64,000 nucleotides of DNA, taken from positions 3,860,501-3,924,500 of the forward strand of contig NZ_CP109603.1 in NCBI RefSeq assembly GCF_025905425.1. Direction: 5' to 3'. The notes under the pieces are model-generated. The model did no database searches. It worked only from the letters and a program-made list of their open reading frames with translations, and was not told where the DNA came from. Shown in pieces: positions 37,644 to 45,545 of the stretch. Position 1 is the stretch's first letter. The number at the start of each line of letters is the position of its first letter. The position numbers were made by a program, and so were the translations under genes. Origin of the DNA: Pseudomonas putida (GTDB taxonomy: Bacteria > Pseudomonadota > Gammaproteobacteria > Pseudomonadales > Pseudomonadaceae).

Positions 37644-38942
37644 ATGCTTCGATCTTTGCGCCTCGCTGCCCTGCTCGGCGGCCTGCTCATGGCTGTGGCC
37701 GCTTCGGCGCGGGACATCGACGCCGCGAGCTATGGCTACCCCTTGACCAACCCGTTCGAGGCAACCATCGCCACCACGCCGCCAGAGCAACGCCCGACCT
37801 TGCCCAGCGACGATGAAATCAACCAGGCCGACTACAGCCTCAACCTGCGCCCCGAACGTGAATTCACCTTGCCCGACAACTTCTGGTCAGTGAAAAAGCT
37901 CAAGTACCGCCTGGCCCGCCAGGACCGCGAAGCGCCGCTCATCTTTCTAATCGCCGGCACCGGTGCGCCGTATTCGAGCAGCATCAACGAATACCTGAAA
38001 AAGCTGTACTACCAGGCCGGCTACCACGTGGTGCAACTGTCCTCGCCCACCAGCTACGACTTCATAAGTGCGGCCTCGCGCTTCGCCACACCGGGCATCA
38101 GCCAGGAAGACGCCGAAGACATGTACCGGGTGATGCAGGCCGTGCGTGCCCAGCACCCACGCCTGCCAATCAGCGACTTCTACCTCACCGGCTACAGCCT
38201 CGGCGCGCTGGACGCAGCGTTTGTCAGCCACCTGGACGAAACCCGGCGCAGCTTCAACTTCAAGCGCGTGCTGCTGCTCAACCCGCCGGTCAACCTGTAC
38301 ACCTCGATCAACAACCTCGACAAACTGGTGCAGACCCAGGTCAAGGGCATCGACCGCAGCACCACGTTCTACGAACTGATGCTGAGCAAGCTGACCCGTT
38401 ACTTCCAGGACAAGGGCTATATCGACCTCAACGAAGCCCTGCTGTACGACTTCCAGCAGTCGCGCCAGCACCTGTCCAACGAGCAGATGGCCATGCTGAT
38501 CGGCACGTCGTTCCGCTTCTCGGCCGCTGACATCGCCTTTACCTCCGACCTGATCAACCGCCGTGGCCTGATCATTCCGCCGAAGTTTCCGATCACCGAG
38601 GGCAGCAGCCTCACGCCGTTCTTCAAGCGGGCCCTGCAGTGCGACTTCGACTGCTACATGACCGAGCAGGTGATCCCCATGTGGCGCGCCCGCACCGATG
38701 GCAACAGCATCCTGCAACTGGTCAACCAGGTCAGCCTGTATGCGCTGGAAGACTACCTGCGCGACAGCCCCAAGATCGCCGTGATGCACAACGCCGACGA
38801 CGTCATCCTCGGCCCGGGCGATATCGGTTTCTTGCGCAAGGTGTTCGGCGATCGCCTGACCCTTTACCCCCATGGCGGCCATTGCGGCAACCTCAATTAC
38901 CGCGTCAACAGCGACGCCATGCTGGAGTTCTTCCGTGGTTAA
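37644..38942 (+). CDS. Exported alpha/beta hydrolase next to mlaA
   Basis: A 432-residue protein with a signal peptide (about 1-22, ending AASARD). An alpha/beta-hydrolase pattern is visible: LIFLIAGTGAPYSS as the oxyanion strand, nucleophile S185 in TGYSLGALDA, an acidic candidate in NADDVILGPGD and His in YPHGGHCGN. It is sometimes annotated as a kinase, which the sequence does not support. Its stop overlaps the GTG start of mlaA, so the two are co-translated. A periplasmic lipase or esterase acting with the MlaA lipid-transport pathway is a reasonable inference. Confidence 0.8.
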   Translation: MLRSLRLAALLGGLLMAVAASARDIDAASYGYPLTNPFEATIATTPPEQRPTLPSDDEINQADYSLNLRPEREFTLPDNFWSVKKLKYRLARQDREAPLIFLIAGTGAPYSSSINEYLKKLYYQAGYHVVQLSSPTSYDFISAASRFATPGISQEDAEDMYRVMQAVRAQHPRLPISDFYLTGYSLGALDAAFVSHLDETRRSFNFKRVLLLNPPVNLYTSINNLDKLVQTQVKGIDRSTTFYELMLSKLTRYFQDKGYIDLNEALLYDFQQSRQHLSNEQMAMLIGTSFRFSAADIAFTSDLINRRGLIIPPKFPITEGSSLTPFFKRALQCDFDCYMTEQVIPMWRARTDGNSILQLVNQVSLYALEDYLRDSPKIAVMHNADDVILGPGDIGFLRKVFGDRLTLYPHGGHCGNLNYRVNSDAMLEFFRG

Positions 38943-39759
38943 CAAACTCCTCTTCGCCACTGCCCTGCTCGTCGCTGGCAACGCCCTGGCCGCAGAGACC
39001 GCACCGCGGGCCAGCGTGATCGAGGCCGACCCGCAGGTCACCGCCGCGCCGCTGGCACCGGAGTCCGATGGCTTCCTCGACCCGCTGCGTGCGCTGAAAT
39101 TCAACCCAGGCCTGGACCAACGCGAATTCGAACGTTCCACCCTGGAGGCGCTGAACGTCTACGACCCACTGGAATCGATCAACCGGCGCATCTACCACTT
39201 CAACTACCGCCTCGACCAATGGGTGCTGCTGCCGGTGGTGAGCGGCTATCAATATGTAACACCGCGTTTCGTGCGAACCGGGGTGAGCAACTTCTTCAAC
39301 AACCTGGGTGATGTGCCAAACCTGTTCAACAGTGTGTTGCAACTCAAGGCCAAGCGCTCGGCAGAAATCACCGCGCGGTTGATGTTCAACACCCTGATCG
39401 GCGTAGGTGGGCTGTGGGACCCAGCCACCAAGATGGGCCTGCCCCGGCAGAGCGAAGACTTCGGCCAGACCCTGGGCTTTTACGGCGTGCCAGACGGGCC
39501 ATTCCTGATGCTGCCGGTGCTGGGGCCATCGAACCTGCGCGATACCACCGGGCTGGTGGTGGATTATGCGGGCGAGCAAGCGGTCAACTTCCTGAATGTC
39601 GCCGAAGCCAGTACCGACCACCCGGAAATCTTTGCCCTGCGGGTAGTGGACAAGCGCTACACCACCAACTTCCGCTATGGCCAGCTCAACTCGCCGTTCG
39701 AGTATGAGAAGGTGCGGTATGTGTATACCCAGGCGCGTAAGCTGCAGATTGCTGAGTAA
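38935..39759 (+). CDS. mlaA: MlaA (VacJ) outer-membrane lipid-asymmetry protein
   Basis: A 274-residue MlaA-family protein, the outer-membrane component that removes mislocalised phospholipid from the outer leaflet. Typical segments are NVYDPLESINRRIYHFNYRLDQW, VRTGVSNFFNNLGDVPNLFN and GVPDGPFLMLPVLGPSNLRDTTG. The start is GTG 38935, overlapping the hydrolase stop, and gives a signal peptide ending NALAAET. There is no lipobox cysteine, so unlike E. coli MlaA this protein seems not to be a lipoprotein. The rest of the Mla system is not in the window. Confidence 0.9.
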   Translation: MVNKLLFATALLVAGNALAAETAPRASVIEADPQVTAAPLAPESDGFLDPLRALKFNPGLDQREFERSTLEALNVYDPLESINRRIYHFNYRLDQWVLLPVVSGYQYVTPRFVRTGVSNFFNNLGDVPNLFNSVLQLKAKRSAEITARLMFNTLIGVGGLWDPATKMGLPRQSEDFGQTLGFYGVPDGPFLMLPVLGPSNLRDTTGLVVDYAGEQAVNFLNVAEASTDHPEIFALRVVDKRYTTNFRYGQLNSPFEYEKVRYVYTQARKLQIAE

Positions 39760-39768
39760 ATAGCTGCC

Positions 39769-39840
39769 GGCCTCTTCGCGGGCAAGCCCGCTCCCACAGG
39801 GATATCATTGGGTCTGAGGGCAGTGGGGGACTTGTGGGAG
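39769..39840. repeat. REP pair interrupted by the IS110 element (left part)
   Basis: A full REP unit (39769-39800) is followed by the first bases of an inverted second unit, CTTGTGGGAG (39831-39840). The second unit resumes across the insertion as CGGGCTTGCCCGCGAAGAGG (41084 onward), so joining the flanks restores an ordinary REP. Confidence 0.88.
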
Positions 39841-39863
39841 CAACTGTCTTCTTGTGGAAGCTG

Positions 39864-39927
39864 GCCTTGCCGGCGATGGGGCGCGTAGCGCCCCAGGCCC
39901 GGCTGTGCCGGGCATCGCCAGCAAGGC
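39864..39927. repeat. REP-like cruciform in the 3' end of the IS
   Basis: Outer arms GCCTTGCCGGCGAT (39864-39877) and ATCGCCAGCAAGGC (39914-39927) pair with one mismatch; between them lie two perfect hairpins, GGGGCGC-GTA-GCGCCCC and CCCGGC-TGT-GCCGGG. It begins six bases after the transposase stop in the transcript and is inside the element by the boundary reconstruction. Confidence 0.8.
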
Positions 39928-39933
39928 TTGCTC

Positions 39934-40869
39934 CTACGAATGAGCTATTTGCTCCTTCCAGGGCGTTCCGGTCTTGAGCATCGCATTTAGCCTCACTATC
40001 AATACTCGCATACACGCCACCACCGATACTTTCGCGCACTTCCCCTGGGCTCGCAGTGCTTTGTAGCGCTCGCAGAAGTCCTTGTTGTGCCGTATCACCA
40101 CCCAGCAGGCCATATAGAGCGCCCGCCTGACTTGTGAGCGTCCCCCCCAGATTGAACGCTTGCCCGACTGCTTGCCGCTGTCCTGGTTGAACGGCGCAAC
40201 ACCGACCAAGGCGGCAATTTCCTTCTTATCCACCTGGCCCAGCTCTGGCAGCAAGGCCATCAGCTTTCCGGCAGTAATCAGACCAATTCCTTTGACTTGA
40301 GTGAGCTGTTTAACCCGATCATCAGGCAAAGCTGCTGCCTGCTGTGCGATCTCTTGTTCCAGCGCTCGAATTTCACCCTTCAGATAGGCGATGTGTTGTT
40401 CCAACCGCAAACAAACACTGGGAGCCCGCGCCTGCTTCAGGCGCCGCTTGTCATCGTCGCGCTGTTGGACGAAGCGATCCCGCTGCATAAGCAGTTCGCG
40501 CAGCAAAGCCCGCTCGGGTGTCATCACCTGGCAAGGCCGTGGGGGCATAACTTCAGCCAGGTGAGCCAAAACAGCTGCGTCAATGGGATCGGTCTTGGCG
40601 CGTTTACCCATCGACTTGGCAAAGTCCCGGGCACGACTGGGATTGATCCGGCAAACCGGAAAATCGGCATCCTGCAGCGCTTTGAGGACATTGCACTCGT
40701 AGCCACCGGTAGCTTCGAGCAAGACCATTGAAATTGCATACTCGCCAAGCTTTTCGACGAGCAGTTGGAATCCCTTCAAGTCATTGGAAACACTGAAGTT
40801 CACCCCCTCAGGACGGATGTGAACAGCAAGTGTGGCACTGGAAACATCGATGCCGACAGAGGAAGACAT
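39934..40869 (-). CDS. IS110-family transposase (bridge-RNA-type recombinase)
   Basis: A 311-residue IS110 recombinase. The RuvC-like N-terminal domain carries the DEDD set D8 (VGIDVSS), E52 (LLEATGGYE), D94 and D97 (KTDPIDAA). A coiled-coil region (about 120-185) follows, then the C-terminal Tnp_20 domain with VKGIGLITA, DSGKQSGKRSIWGGR and the conserved serine region that attacks DNA. The frame is full length with no stops or shifts, so it may be active. ATG 40869 was taken in place of a TTG two codons upstream. The stop lies near the 3' boundary. Confidence 0.94.
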   Translation of the reverse strand: MSSSVGIDVSSATLAVHIRPEGVNFSVSNDLKGFQLLVEKLGEYAISMVLLEATGGYECNVLKALQDADFPVCRINPSRARDFAKSMGKRAKTDPIDAAVLAHLAEVMPPRPCQVMTPERALLRELLMQRDRFVQQRDDDKRRLKQARAPSVCLRLEQHIAYLKGEIRALEQEIAQQAAALPDDRVKQLTQVKGIGLITAGKLMALLPELGQVDKKEIAALVGVAPFNQDSGKQSGKRSIWGGRSQVRRALYMACWVVIRHNKDFCERYKALRAQGKCAKVSVVACMRVLIVRLNAMLKTGTPWKEQIAHS

Positions 40870-40894
40870 GGCCAAACCCTCTTAAACTCAAGGA

Positions 40895-41052
40895 GTGAGA
40901 GCGCTTTGGCTTGGCCCACGCTTGTGATTCGAGATTACGCCCCTCATCCAACTGTTCGGGCTCTCGCCAAAGTGGAACGGTGAATGGCAGCTTTTGCTCC
41001 CACACGTGCTCTGGGCACCTCGGGCTATCAGCTTGCCATTCACCGCTCTCAC
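40895..41052 (-). ncRNA. Candidate bridge RNA of the IS110 element
   Basis: A 9-base stem (GTGAGAGCG 40895-40903 with CGCTCTCAC 41044-41052) encloses two stem-loops. The first (stem 40978-40992/41030-41045) exposes AGCCCG (complement at 41021-41026) and TGTGGGAG (complement at 40997-41004), matching the left half of the REP target and complementary to core-plus-right half. The second (stem 40904-40910/40966-40972) exposes ACAGTTG (complement at 40949-40955) and CACAAG (complement at 40921-40926), matching the IS 3' end and complementary to core-plus-5' end. This is the target/donor guide logic reported for IS621. The transcript itself is inferred. Confidence 0.82.
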
Positions 41053-41083
41053 TTCAGATTCTATTCCCTCTCCAAGACACAAG

Positions 41084-41105
41084 CGGGCTTGCCCGCGAAG
41101 AGGCC
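41084..41105. repeat. REP interrupted by the IS110 element (right part)
   Basis: CGGGCTTGCCCGCGAAGAGG continues the REP begun at 39831-39840. It follows the IS immediately. Confidence 0.85.
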
Positions 41106-41118
41106 AGCACAGGTGGGC

Positions 41119-42267
41119 TCAAATCCCCAGAAACTGCTCCAGCTCCCGCCGCTTGACCAGAGCATCGCGCCGCCCCAGCTCGATCAGCTCACTGCAATAA
41201 CTCGCCTCGAACAGCAGATAGCTCAACACCCCCGCCCCACTGGTCCGCGTCGCCCCCGGCCCGCGCAAGAACAACCGCAACGCCGCCGGCAATTCACGCC
41301 GGTGGCGTGCCGCGATTTCGTCCAGCGGCTGGCTGGGCGCCACCACCAGGACGTCCACCGGCGCCAGCCCCAAGCGCCGTGCATCGAGGTGGGCAGGCAG
41401 CAAATGGCTCAGGTGATTGAGGCGCTGGAGCAGCTCGATGTCATCCTCCAGGCTGTCGATAAAGGTGCTGTTGAGCATGTGCCCACCGATCTGCGCCAGG
41501 CTCGGCTGCTGCCCACTGAACACACGCTGGGTTGGCAAAGGTGGCGATGGCCGCTGCGGGTTGCCGCTGACCCCGACCACCAGCACCCGGCTGGCCCCCA
41601 AGTGCAACGCCGGGCTGATCGGTGCCGACTGGCGAACCGCGCCATCACCGTAGTATTCATCACCCAGCCTGACCGGCGCGAACAACAGCGGGATCGCCGC
41701 ACTGGCCAGCAGGTGATCGATGGTCAACGGCGTGGGTACGCCGATACGGCGGTGGCGCAACCAGGCTTCAATGGTGCCGCGGCCCTGGTAGAAGGTCACA
41801 GCCTGCCCGGACTCGTAGCCGAATGCAGTCACCGCGACGGCGCGCAGTTGTTCGGTGGCCAGGGCGTGGCCGATGCCATCCAGGTCCAGGTGCGCCTGCA
41901 GCAGGCCGCGCAAGGGGCTGCTGTCGAGCAGCGCCACTGGCGCGTGGCCACCCAGGCCCAGCAGGCTATGGCTGACGAAGCGGCTGGCCTGGCGTATCAC
42001 CCCCGGCCAGTCGCTGCGCAGCACCAGGTGGCTGCGAAAGTTCTGCCAGAACGCAGTGAGGTTGCGCACGGTTTCAGTGAAGCGGGTAGCGCCGCTGGCG
42101 AGGGTGACCGCATTGATGGCGCCGGCCGACGTGCCGACAATGACCGGAAAGGGGTTGGGTGCGCCGGGTGGCAGCAACTCGGCAATGCCGGCCAATACGC
42201 CGACCTGATAGGCGGCACGGGCGCCGCCGCCAGAGAGAATCAGGCCAGTTACTGGGGCGGGTGCCAT
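41119..42267 (-). CDS. Patatin-like phospholipase
   Basis: A 382-residue patatin/RssA-type serine hydrolase. The oxyanion loop is LILSGGGARAAYQVG, the nucleophile serine is in GTSAGAIN, and the dyad aspartate is in YGDGAVRQ. There is no signal peptide, so it is cytoplasmic or membrane-associated. Members cleave acyl esters of phospholipids. The gene faces mlaA across the IS insertion and lies downstream of lpxL on the same strand with a REP pair between; several lipid-related genes thus cluster here, although a shared pathway is only inferred. Confidence 0.87.
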   Translation of the reverse strand: MAPAPVTGLILSGGGARAAYQVGVLAGIAELLPPGAPNPFPVIVGTSAGAINAVTLASGATRFTETVRNLTAFWQNFRSHLVLRSDWPGVIRQASRFVSHSLLGLGGHAPVALLDSSPLRGLLQAHLDLDGIGHALATEQLRAVAVTAFGYESGQAVTFYQGRGTIEAWLRHRRIGVPTPLTIDHLLASAAIPLLFAPVRLGDEYYGDGAVRQSAPISPALHLGASRVLVVGVSGNPQRPSPPLPTQRVFSGQQPSLAQIGGHMLNSTFIDSLEDDIELLQRLNHLSHLLPAHLDARRLGLAPVDVLVVAPSQPLDEIAARHRRELPAALRLFLRGPGATRTSGAGVLSYLLFEASYCSELIELGRRDALVKRRELEQFLGI

Positions 42268-42302
42268 GTATTGCTCCCTGGGTTATCGGCTGTCAGGCCC
42301 GC

Positions 42303-42394
42303 CCTCTTCGCGGGGCAAGCCCGCGCCCACAGGATCTCTAAAATGCCAGAAACCAGTGGAAATCCTGTGGGAGCGGGCTTGCCCCGCGAAGAGG
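42303..42394. repeat. REP pair between lpxL and the patatin gene
   Basis: Inverted arms CCTCTTCGCGGGGCAAGCCC... and ATCCTGTGGGAGCGGGCTTG... . One core carries a change (CCCGCGCCCACA). It lies between two minus-strand genes. Confidence 0.9.
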
Positions 42395-42417
42395 CCAGTA
42401 CTAACAACACACAAATA

Positions 42418-43353
42418 TCAGCGCTTCTTCTTGTCATACAGCCTAGGCGCCCCCTCGGGCCGTGACTTGAAGCGCCGGTGCGCCCACAGGTACTGCTCGG
42501 GGCACTCACGCAACACGCCTTCGATCCACTGGTTGATGCGCAGGCAATCCGCCTCTTCGCTTTCCCCAGGGAAGTCCGCCAGCGGCGGATGGATCACCAA
42601 ACGATAGCCGCTGCCATCCTCCAGGCGCTTCTGCGTGAAGGGGATGACCTGCGCCTTGCCCAGGCGGGCAAACTTGGTGGTGGCCGTCACGGTCGCCGCC
42701 GGGATGCCGAACAGCGGTACGAACAGGCTCTGCTTGGCGCCGTAATCCTGGTCGGGCGCATACCAGATCGCCCGGCCGGAACGCAGCAACTTGAGCATGC
42801 CGCGCACGTCTTCGCGTTCCACCGCCAGCGAGTCGAGGTTATGCCGCTCACGGCCGCTGCGCTGGATGAAGTCGAACAGCGGGTTGCCGTGCTCGCGGTA
42901 CATGCCATCGATGGTGTGTTGCTGGCCCAGCAACGCGGCGCCGATTTCCAGGGTGGTGAAGTGCACGGCCATCAGAATCGCGCCCTGCCCCGCCTGCTGG
43001 GCGGCCTGCAGGTGCTCAAGGCCCTCGATATGGGCCAGGCGCGCAAGCCTGGCCTTGGGCCACCACCAGCTCATGGCCATTTCGAAGAAGGCGATACCGG
43101 TGGAGGCGAAGTTGGCCTTCAACAAACGCTGCCGTTCGTCGACAGACAGTTCCGGGAAGCACAGTTCCAGGTTGCGTGCGGCAATGCGTCGACGCTCACC
43201 GGCCACCCGGTACATCAGCGCGCCCAGGACGGTGCCGAGCCACAACAGGGCCCGGTACGGCAGCTGGACCACCAGCCACAACAGGCCCAGGCCCAGCCAC
43301 AGGCCCCAGAATCGTGGGTGGAGGAAATAGGGACGAAAACGCGGGCGTTCCAT
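42418..43353 (-). CDS. lpxL: Lipid A lauroyl-type acyltransferase (LpxL/HtrB family)
   Basis: A 311-residue inner-membrane acyltransferase with an N-terminal anchor (about 18-38) and the catalytic HX4E motif as HFTTLE in ILMAVHFTTLEIG. YAPDQDYGAKQSLFVPLFGIPAA is the typical LpxL/LpxM segment. It adds a secondary acyl chain, usually laurate, to lipid A. Pseudomonads have paralogues with different acyl position specificity; this copy cannot be assigned to one position from sequence alone. The C-terminus is basic. Confidence 0.9.
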   Translation of the reverse strand: MERPRFRPYFLHPRFWGLWLGLGLLWLVVQLPYRALLWLGTVLGALMYRVAGERRRIAARNLELCFPELSVDERQRLLKANFASTGIAFFEMAMSWWWPKARLARLAHIEGLEHLQAAQQAGQGAILMAVHFTTLEIGAALLGQQHTIDGMYREHGNPLFDFIQRSGRERHNLDSLAVEREDVRGMLKLLRSGRAIWYAPDQDYGAKQSLFVPLFGIPAATVTATTKFARLGKAQVIPFTQKRLEDGSGYRLVIHPPLADFPGESEEADCLRINQWIEGVLRECPEQYLWAHRRFKSRPEGAPRLYDKKKR

Positions 43354-43464
43354 TGAAGCTTCCGGAAAGACAAAGGCCGCGCATTCTACAACGGATCAGC
43401 GCATGTTGCGGGCAACGGGTGTTCTCGTTATAAGTCAGGGCACTTTTCTCGCAACAAGCCGTCT

Positions 43465-44217
43465 ATGCAGACCATGAGCCCAAACCAGACCCCCGACACC
43501 GCCTCCGTGTTCCAGCTCAAGGGCAGCATGCTCGCCATCACAGTGCTGGAACTGGCGCGCAATGACCTTGAAGCCCTCGACCGCCAATTGGCGGCCAAAG
43601 TCGCCCAGGCACCCAACTTCTTCAGCAACACGCCGCTGGTGCTGGCGCTGGACAAACTGCCGGCCAGTGAAGGCGCGATCGACCTGCCCGGCCTGATGCG
43701 TATCTGCCGCCATCACGGCCTGCGTACCCTGGCAATCCGCGCCAACCGCATCGAAGACATCGCGGCGGCGATCGCCATCGACCTGCCGGTACTGCCGCCG
43801 TCTGGCGCCCGCGAGCGCCCGCTGGAGCCGGAACCCGAGGTGAAAAAGCCCGAGCCAGCCCCGGCGCCCGCACTTGAGCCTGAAATCCGCCCGACCCGCA
43901 TCATCACAGCGCCCGTGCGTGGTGGCCAACAGATCTATGCTCAGGGTGGCGACCTGGTGGTGACCGCTTCGGTCAGCCCGGGGGCGGAACTTCTGGCCGA
44001 TGGCAACATCCATGTGTACGGCGCCATGCGTGGCCGCGCCCTGGCGGGCATCAAAGGCAACACCAAAGCGCGCATTTTCTGCCAGCAAATGACTGCCGAA
44101 ATGGTCTCGATCGCTGGCCAGTACAAGGTCTGCGAAGACCTGCGCCGCGACCCGCTGTGGGGCTCCGGCGTGCAAGTCAGCTTGTCTGGTGACGTGTTGA
44201 ACATCACCCGTCTTTAA
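43465..44217 (+). CDS. minC: MinC, septum-site inhibitor
   Basis: A 250-residue division inhibitor. The N-terminal domain (about 10-110), which blocks FtsZ, begins [15 protein letters not shown]; a proline/glutamate-rich linker (about 118-145) joins the C-terminal beta-helix domain (from about 150), with [13 protein letters not shown] and [22 protein letters not shown] for MinD binding. It is the first gene of minCDE; 100 bases separate it from minD. Confidence 0.95.
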   Translation: MQTMSPNQTPDTASVFQLKGSMLAITVLELARNDLEALDRQLAAKVAQAPNFFSNTPLVLALDKLPASEGAIDLPGLMRICRHHGLRTLAIRANRIEDIAAAIAIDLPVLPPSGARERPLEPEPEVKKPEPAPAPALEPEIRPTRIITAPVRGGQQIYAQGGDLVVTASVSPGAELLADGNIHVYGAMRGRALAGIKGNTKARIFCQQMTAEMVSIAGQYKVCEDLRRDPLWGSGVQVSLSGDVLNITRL

Positions 44218-44317
44218 CGGATACTTGCCGTCATTTTTAGAGCAACTTTTTTACCTGTTGCCGTTTTTTTGCATATTGCTGGGACATCTGTCCCGACTTA
44301 TTTAGGGGTGAAACACC

Positions 44318-45130
44318 TTGGCCAAGATTCTCGTCGTTACTTCCGGCAAGGGGGGTGTGGGCAAGACCACCACCAGCGCCGCCATCGGCACCGGCCTCGC
44401 ACTGCGCGGCCACAAGACAGTCATCGTCGACTTCGACGTCGGCCTGCGTAACCTCGACCTGATCATGGGCTGCGAGCGCCGCGTGGTGTATGACTTCGTC
44501 AACGTGGTCAATGGCGAAGCCAACCTGCAGCAAGCCCTGATCAAGGACAAGCGCCTCGAGAATCTGTACGTTTTGGCCGCCAGCCAGACCCGTGACAAAG
44601 ACGCACTGACCCTGGAAGGCGTCGAAAAAGTGCTGATGGAACTCAAGAATGACTTCGAGTACGTCATCTGCGACTCCCCGGCCGGTATCGAGAAAGGCGC
44701 GCACCTGGCGATGTATTTCGCCGACGAAGCCATCGTCGTGACCAACCCTGAAGTTTCCTCGGTACGTGACTCGGACCGCATGCTGGGCATTCTGTCGAGC
44801 AAGTCGCGCCGTTCCGAGAAAGGCGAGGAGCCGATCAAGGAACACCTGCTGATCACCCGTTACCACCCTGAACGCGTCGAGAAAGGCGAGATGCTGAGCA
44901 TCGACGACGTCACCGACATCCTCGCGATCAAGCTCAAGGGCGTGATCCCCGAGTCCCAGGCAGTGCTCAAGGCGTCCAACCAGGGCATCCCGGTCATCCT
45001 CGACGACCAGAGCGATGCCGGCCAGGCCTATAGCGACACCGTCGACCGTCTGCTGGGCAAAGACAAGCCCCTGCGGTTCATTGAAGTGCCGAAGCAAGGA
45101 TTCTTCGCGCGCCTGTTTGGAGGCAAGTAA
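44318..45130 (+). CDS. minD: MinD, septum-site ATPase
   Basis: A 270-residue deviant Walker ATPase of the ParA/MinD family: P-loop SGKGGVGKTT (about 9-18), VDFDVGLRNLDL switch I region, and a C-terminal amphipathic membrane-targeting helix (KQGFFARLFGGK). It recruits MinC to the membrane and oscillates with MinE. The start is a TTG codon, MAKIL, preceded by AGGGGTG; no in-frame ATG fits the family, so the TTG seems genuine. Confidence 0.96.
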   Translation: MAKILVVTSGKGGVGKTTTSAAIGTGLALRGHKTVIVDFDVGLRNLDLIMGCERRVVYDFVNVVNGEANLQQALIKDKRLENLYVLAASQTRDKDALTLEGVEKVLMELKNDFEYVICDSPAGIEKGAHLAMYFADEAIVVTNPEVSSVRDSDRMLGILSSKSRRSEKGEEPIKEHLLITRYHPERVEKGEMLSIDDVTDILAIKLKGVIPESQAVLKASNQGIPVILDDQSDAGQAYSDTVDRLLGKDKPLRFIEVPKQGFFARLFGGK

Positions 45131-45133
45131 ACC

Positions 45134-45388
45134 ATGAACCTTTTTGACTTCTTTCGTGGCAGACAGAAACAGACCAGCGCGTCGGTGGCGAAAGAGCGTC
45201 TACAGATCATCGTGGCGCATGAGCGCGGCCAACGCAGCGAACCGGACTATCTGCCGGCACTGCAGAAAGAACTGCTCGAAGTGATCCGCAAGTATGTGAA
45301 CATCGGCAACGATGATGTGCACATCGAGCTGGAAAACCAGGGTAGCTGCTCGATTCTGGAGCTGAACATCACCTTGCCTGATCGCTGA
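45134..45388 (+). CDS. minE: MinE, topological specificity factor
   Basis: An 84-residue MinE. The N-terminal membrane-targeting and anti-MinCD region ([27 protein letters not shown] in outline) is followed by the dimerisation domain from about residue 35. It starts three bases after the minD stop. It stimulates MinD ATPase and confines the inhibitor to the poles. A REP pair closes the operon. Confidence 0.96.
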   Translation: MNLFDFFRGRQKQTSASVAKERLQIIVAHERGQRSEPDYLPALQKELLEVIRKYVNIGNDDVHIELENQGSCSILELNITLPDR

Positions 45389-45409
45389 TTCAGCGTTCTG
45401 GCTTGGATC

Positions 45410-45515
45410 ATTGGGGCTGCTTTGCAGCCCTTCGCGGGCAAGCCCGCTCCCACAGGTATTGTGTTGATCCTGTGAGAGCGGGCTTGCCCGCGAAGGGCCG
45501 CAAGGCGGCCCCAAT
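45410..45515. repeat. REP pair after minE
   Basis: Arms of about 46 bases: ATTGGGGCTGCTTTGCAGCC... to ...CTCCCACAGG, and the complement starting CCTGTGAGAGCGGG (one changed base) and ending GGCCCCAAT. It lies 21 bases after the minE stop. Confidence 0.9.
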
Positions 45516-45545
45516 GGTTTCCCCCGATTTAACCGAGACCACGCA

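Larger units (their letters stand above)
39841..41083 (-). mobile_element. IS110-family insertion sequence inserted in a REP
   Basis: The element is 1243 bases counting one copy of the core. On the transposase strand, the target ...AAGCCCG, core CT, then the IS begins TGTGTCTTGG; it ends AAGACAGTTG, core CT, then the target resumes CCCACAAG. The boundaries come from reconstructing the split REP. There are no terminal inverted repeats and no target duplication beyond the CT core, as is usual for IS110. It holds one transposase gene, a structured region before it (bridge RNA candidate) and a REP-like cruciform after it. P. putida IS110 elements such as ISPpu9 and ISPpu10 are known to prefer REPs. 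Confidence 0.92.

Noticed and set aside
39842..39933. A separate REP pair next to, but outside, the IS
   Set aside because: The host REP is cut at 39840, not at 39934, so this stretch must be part of the inserted DNA unless two events happened at the same base.
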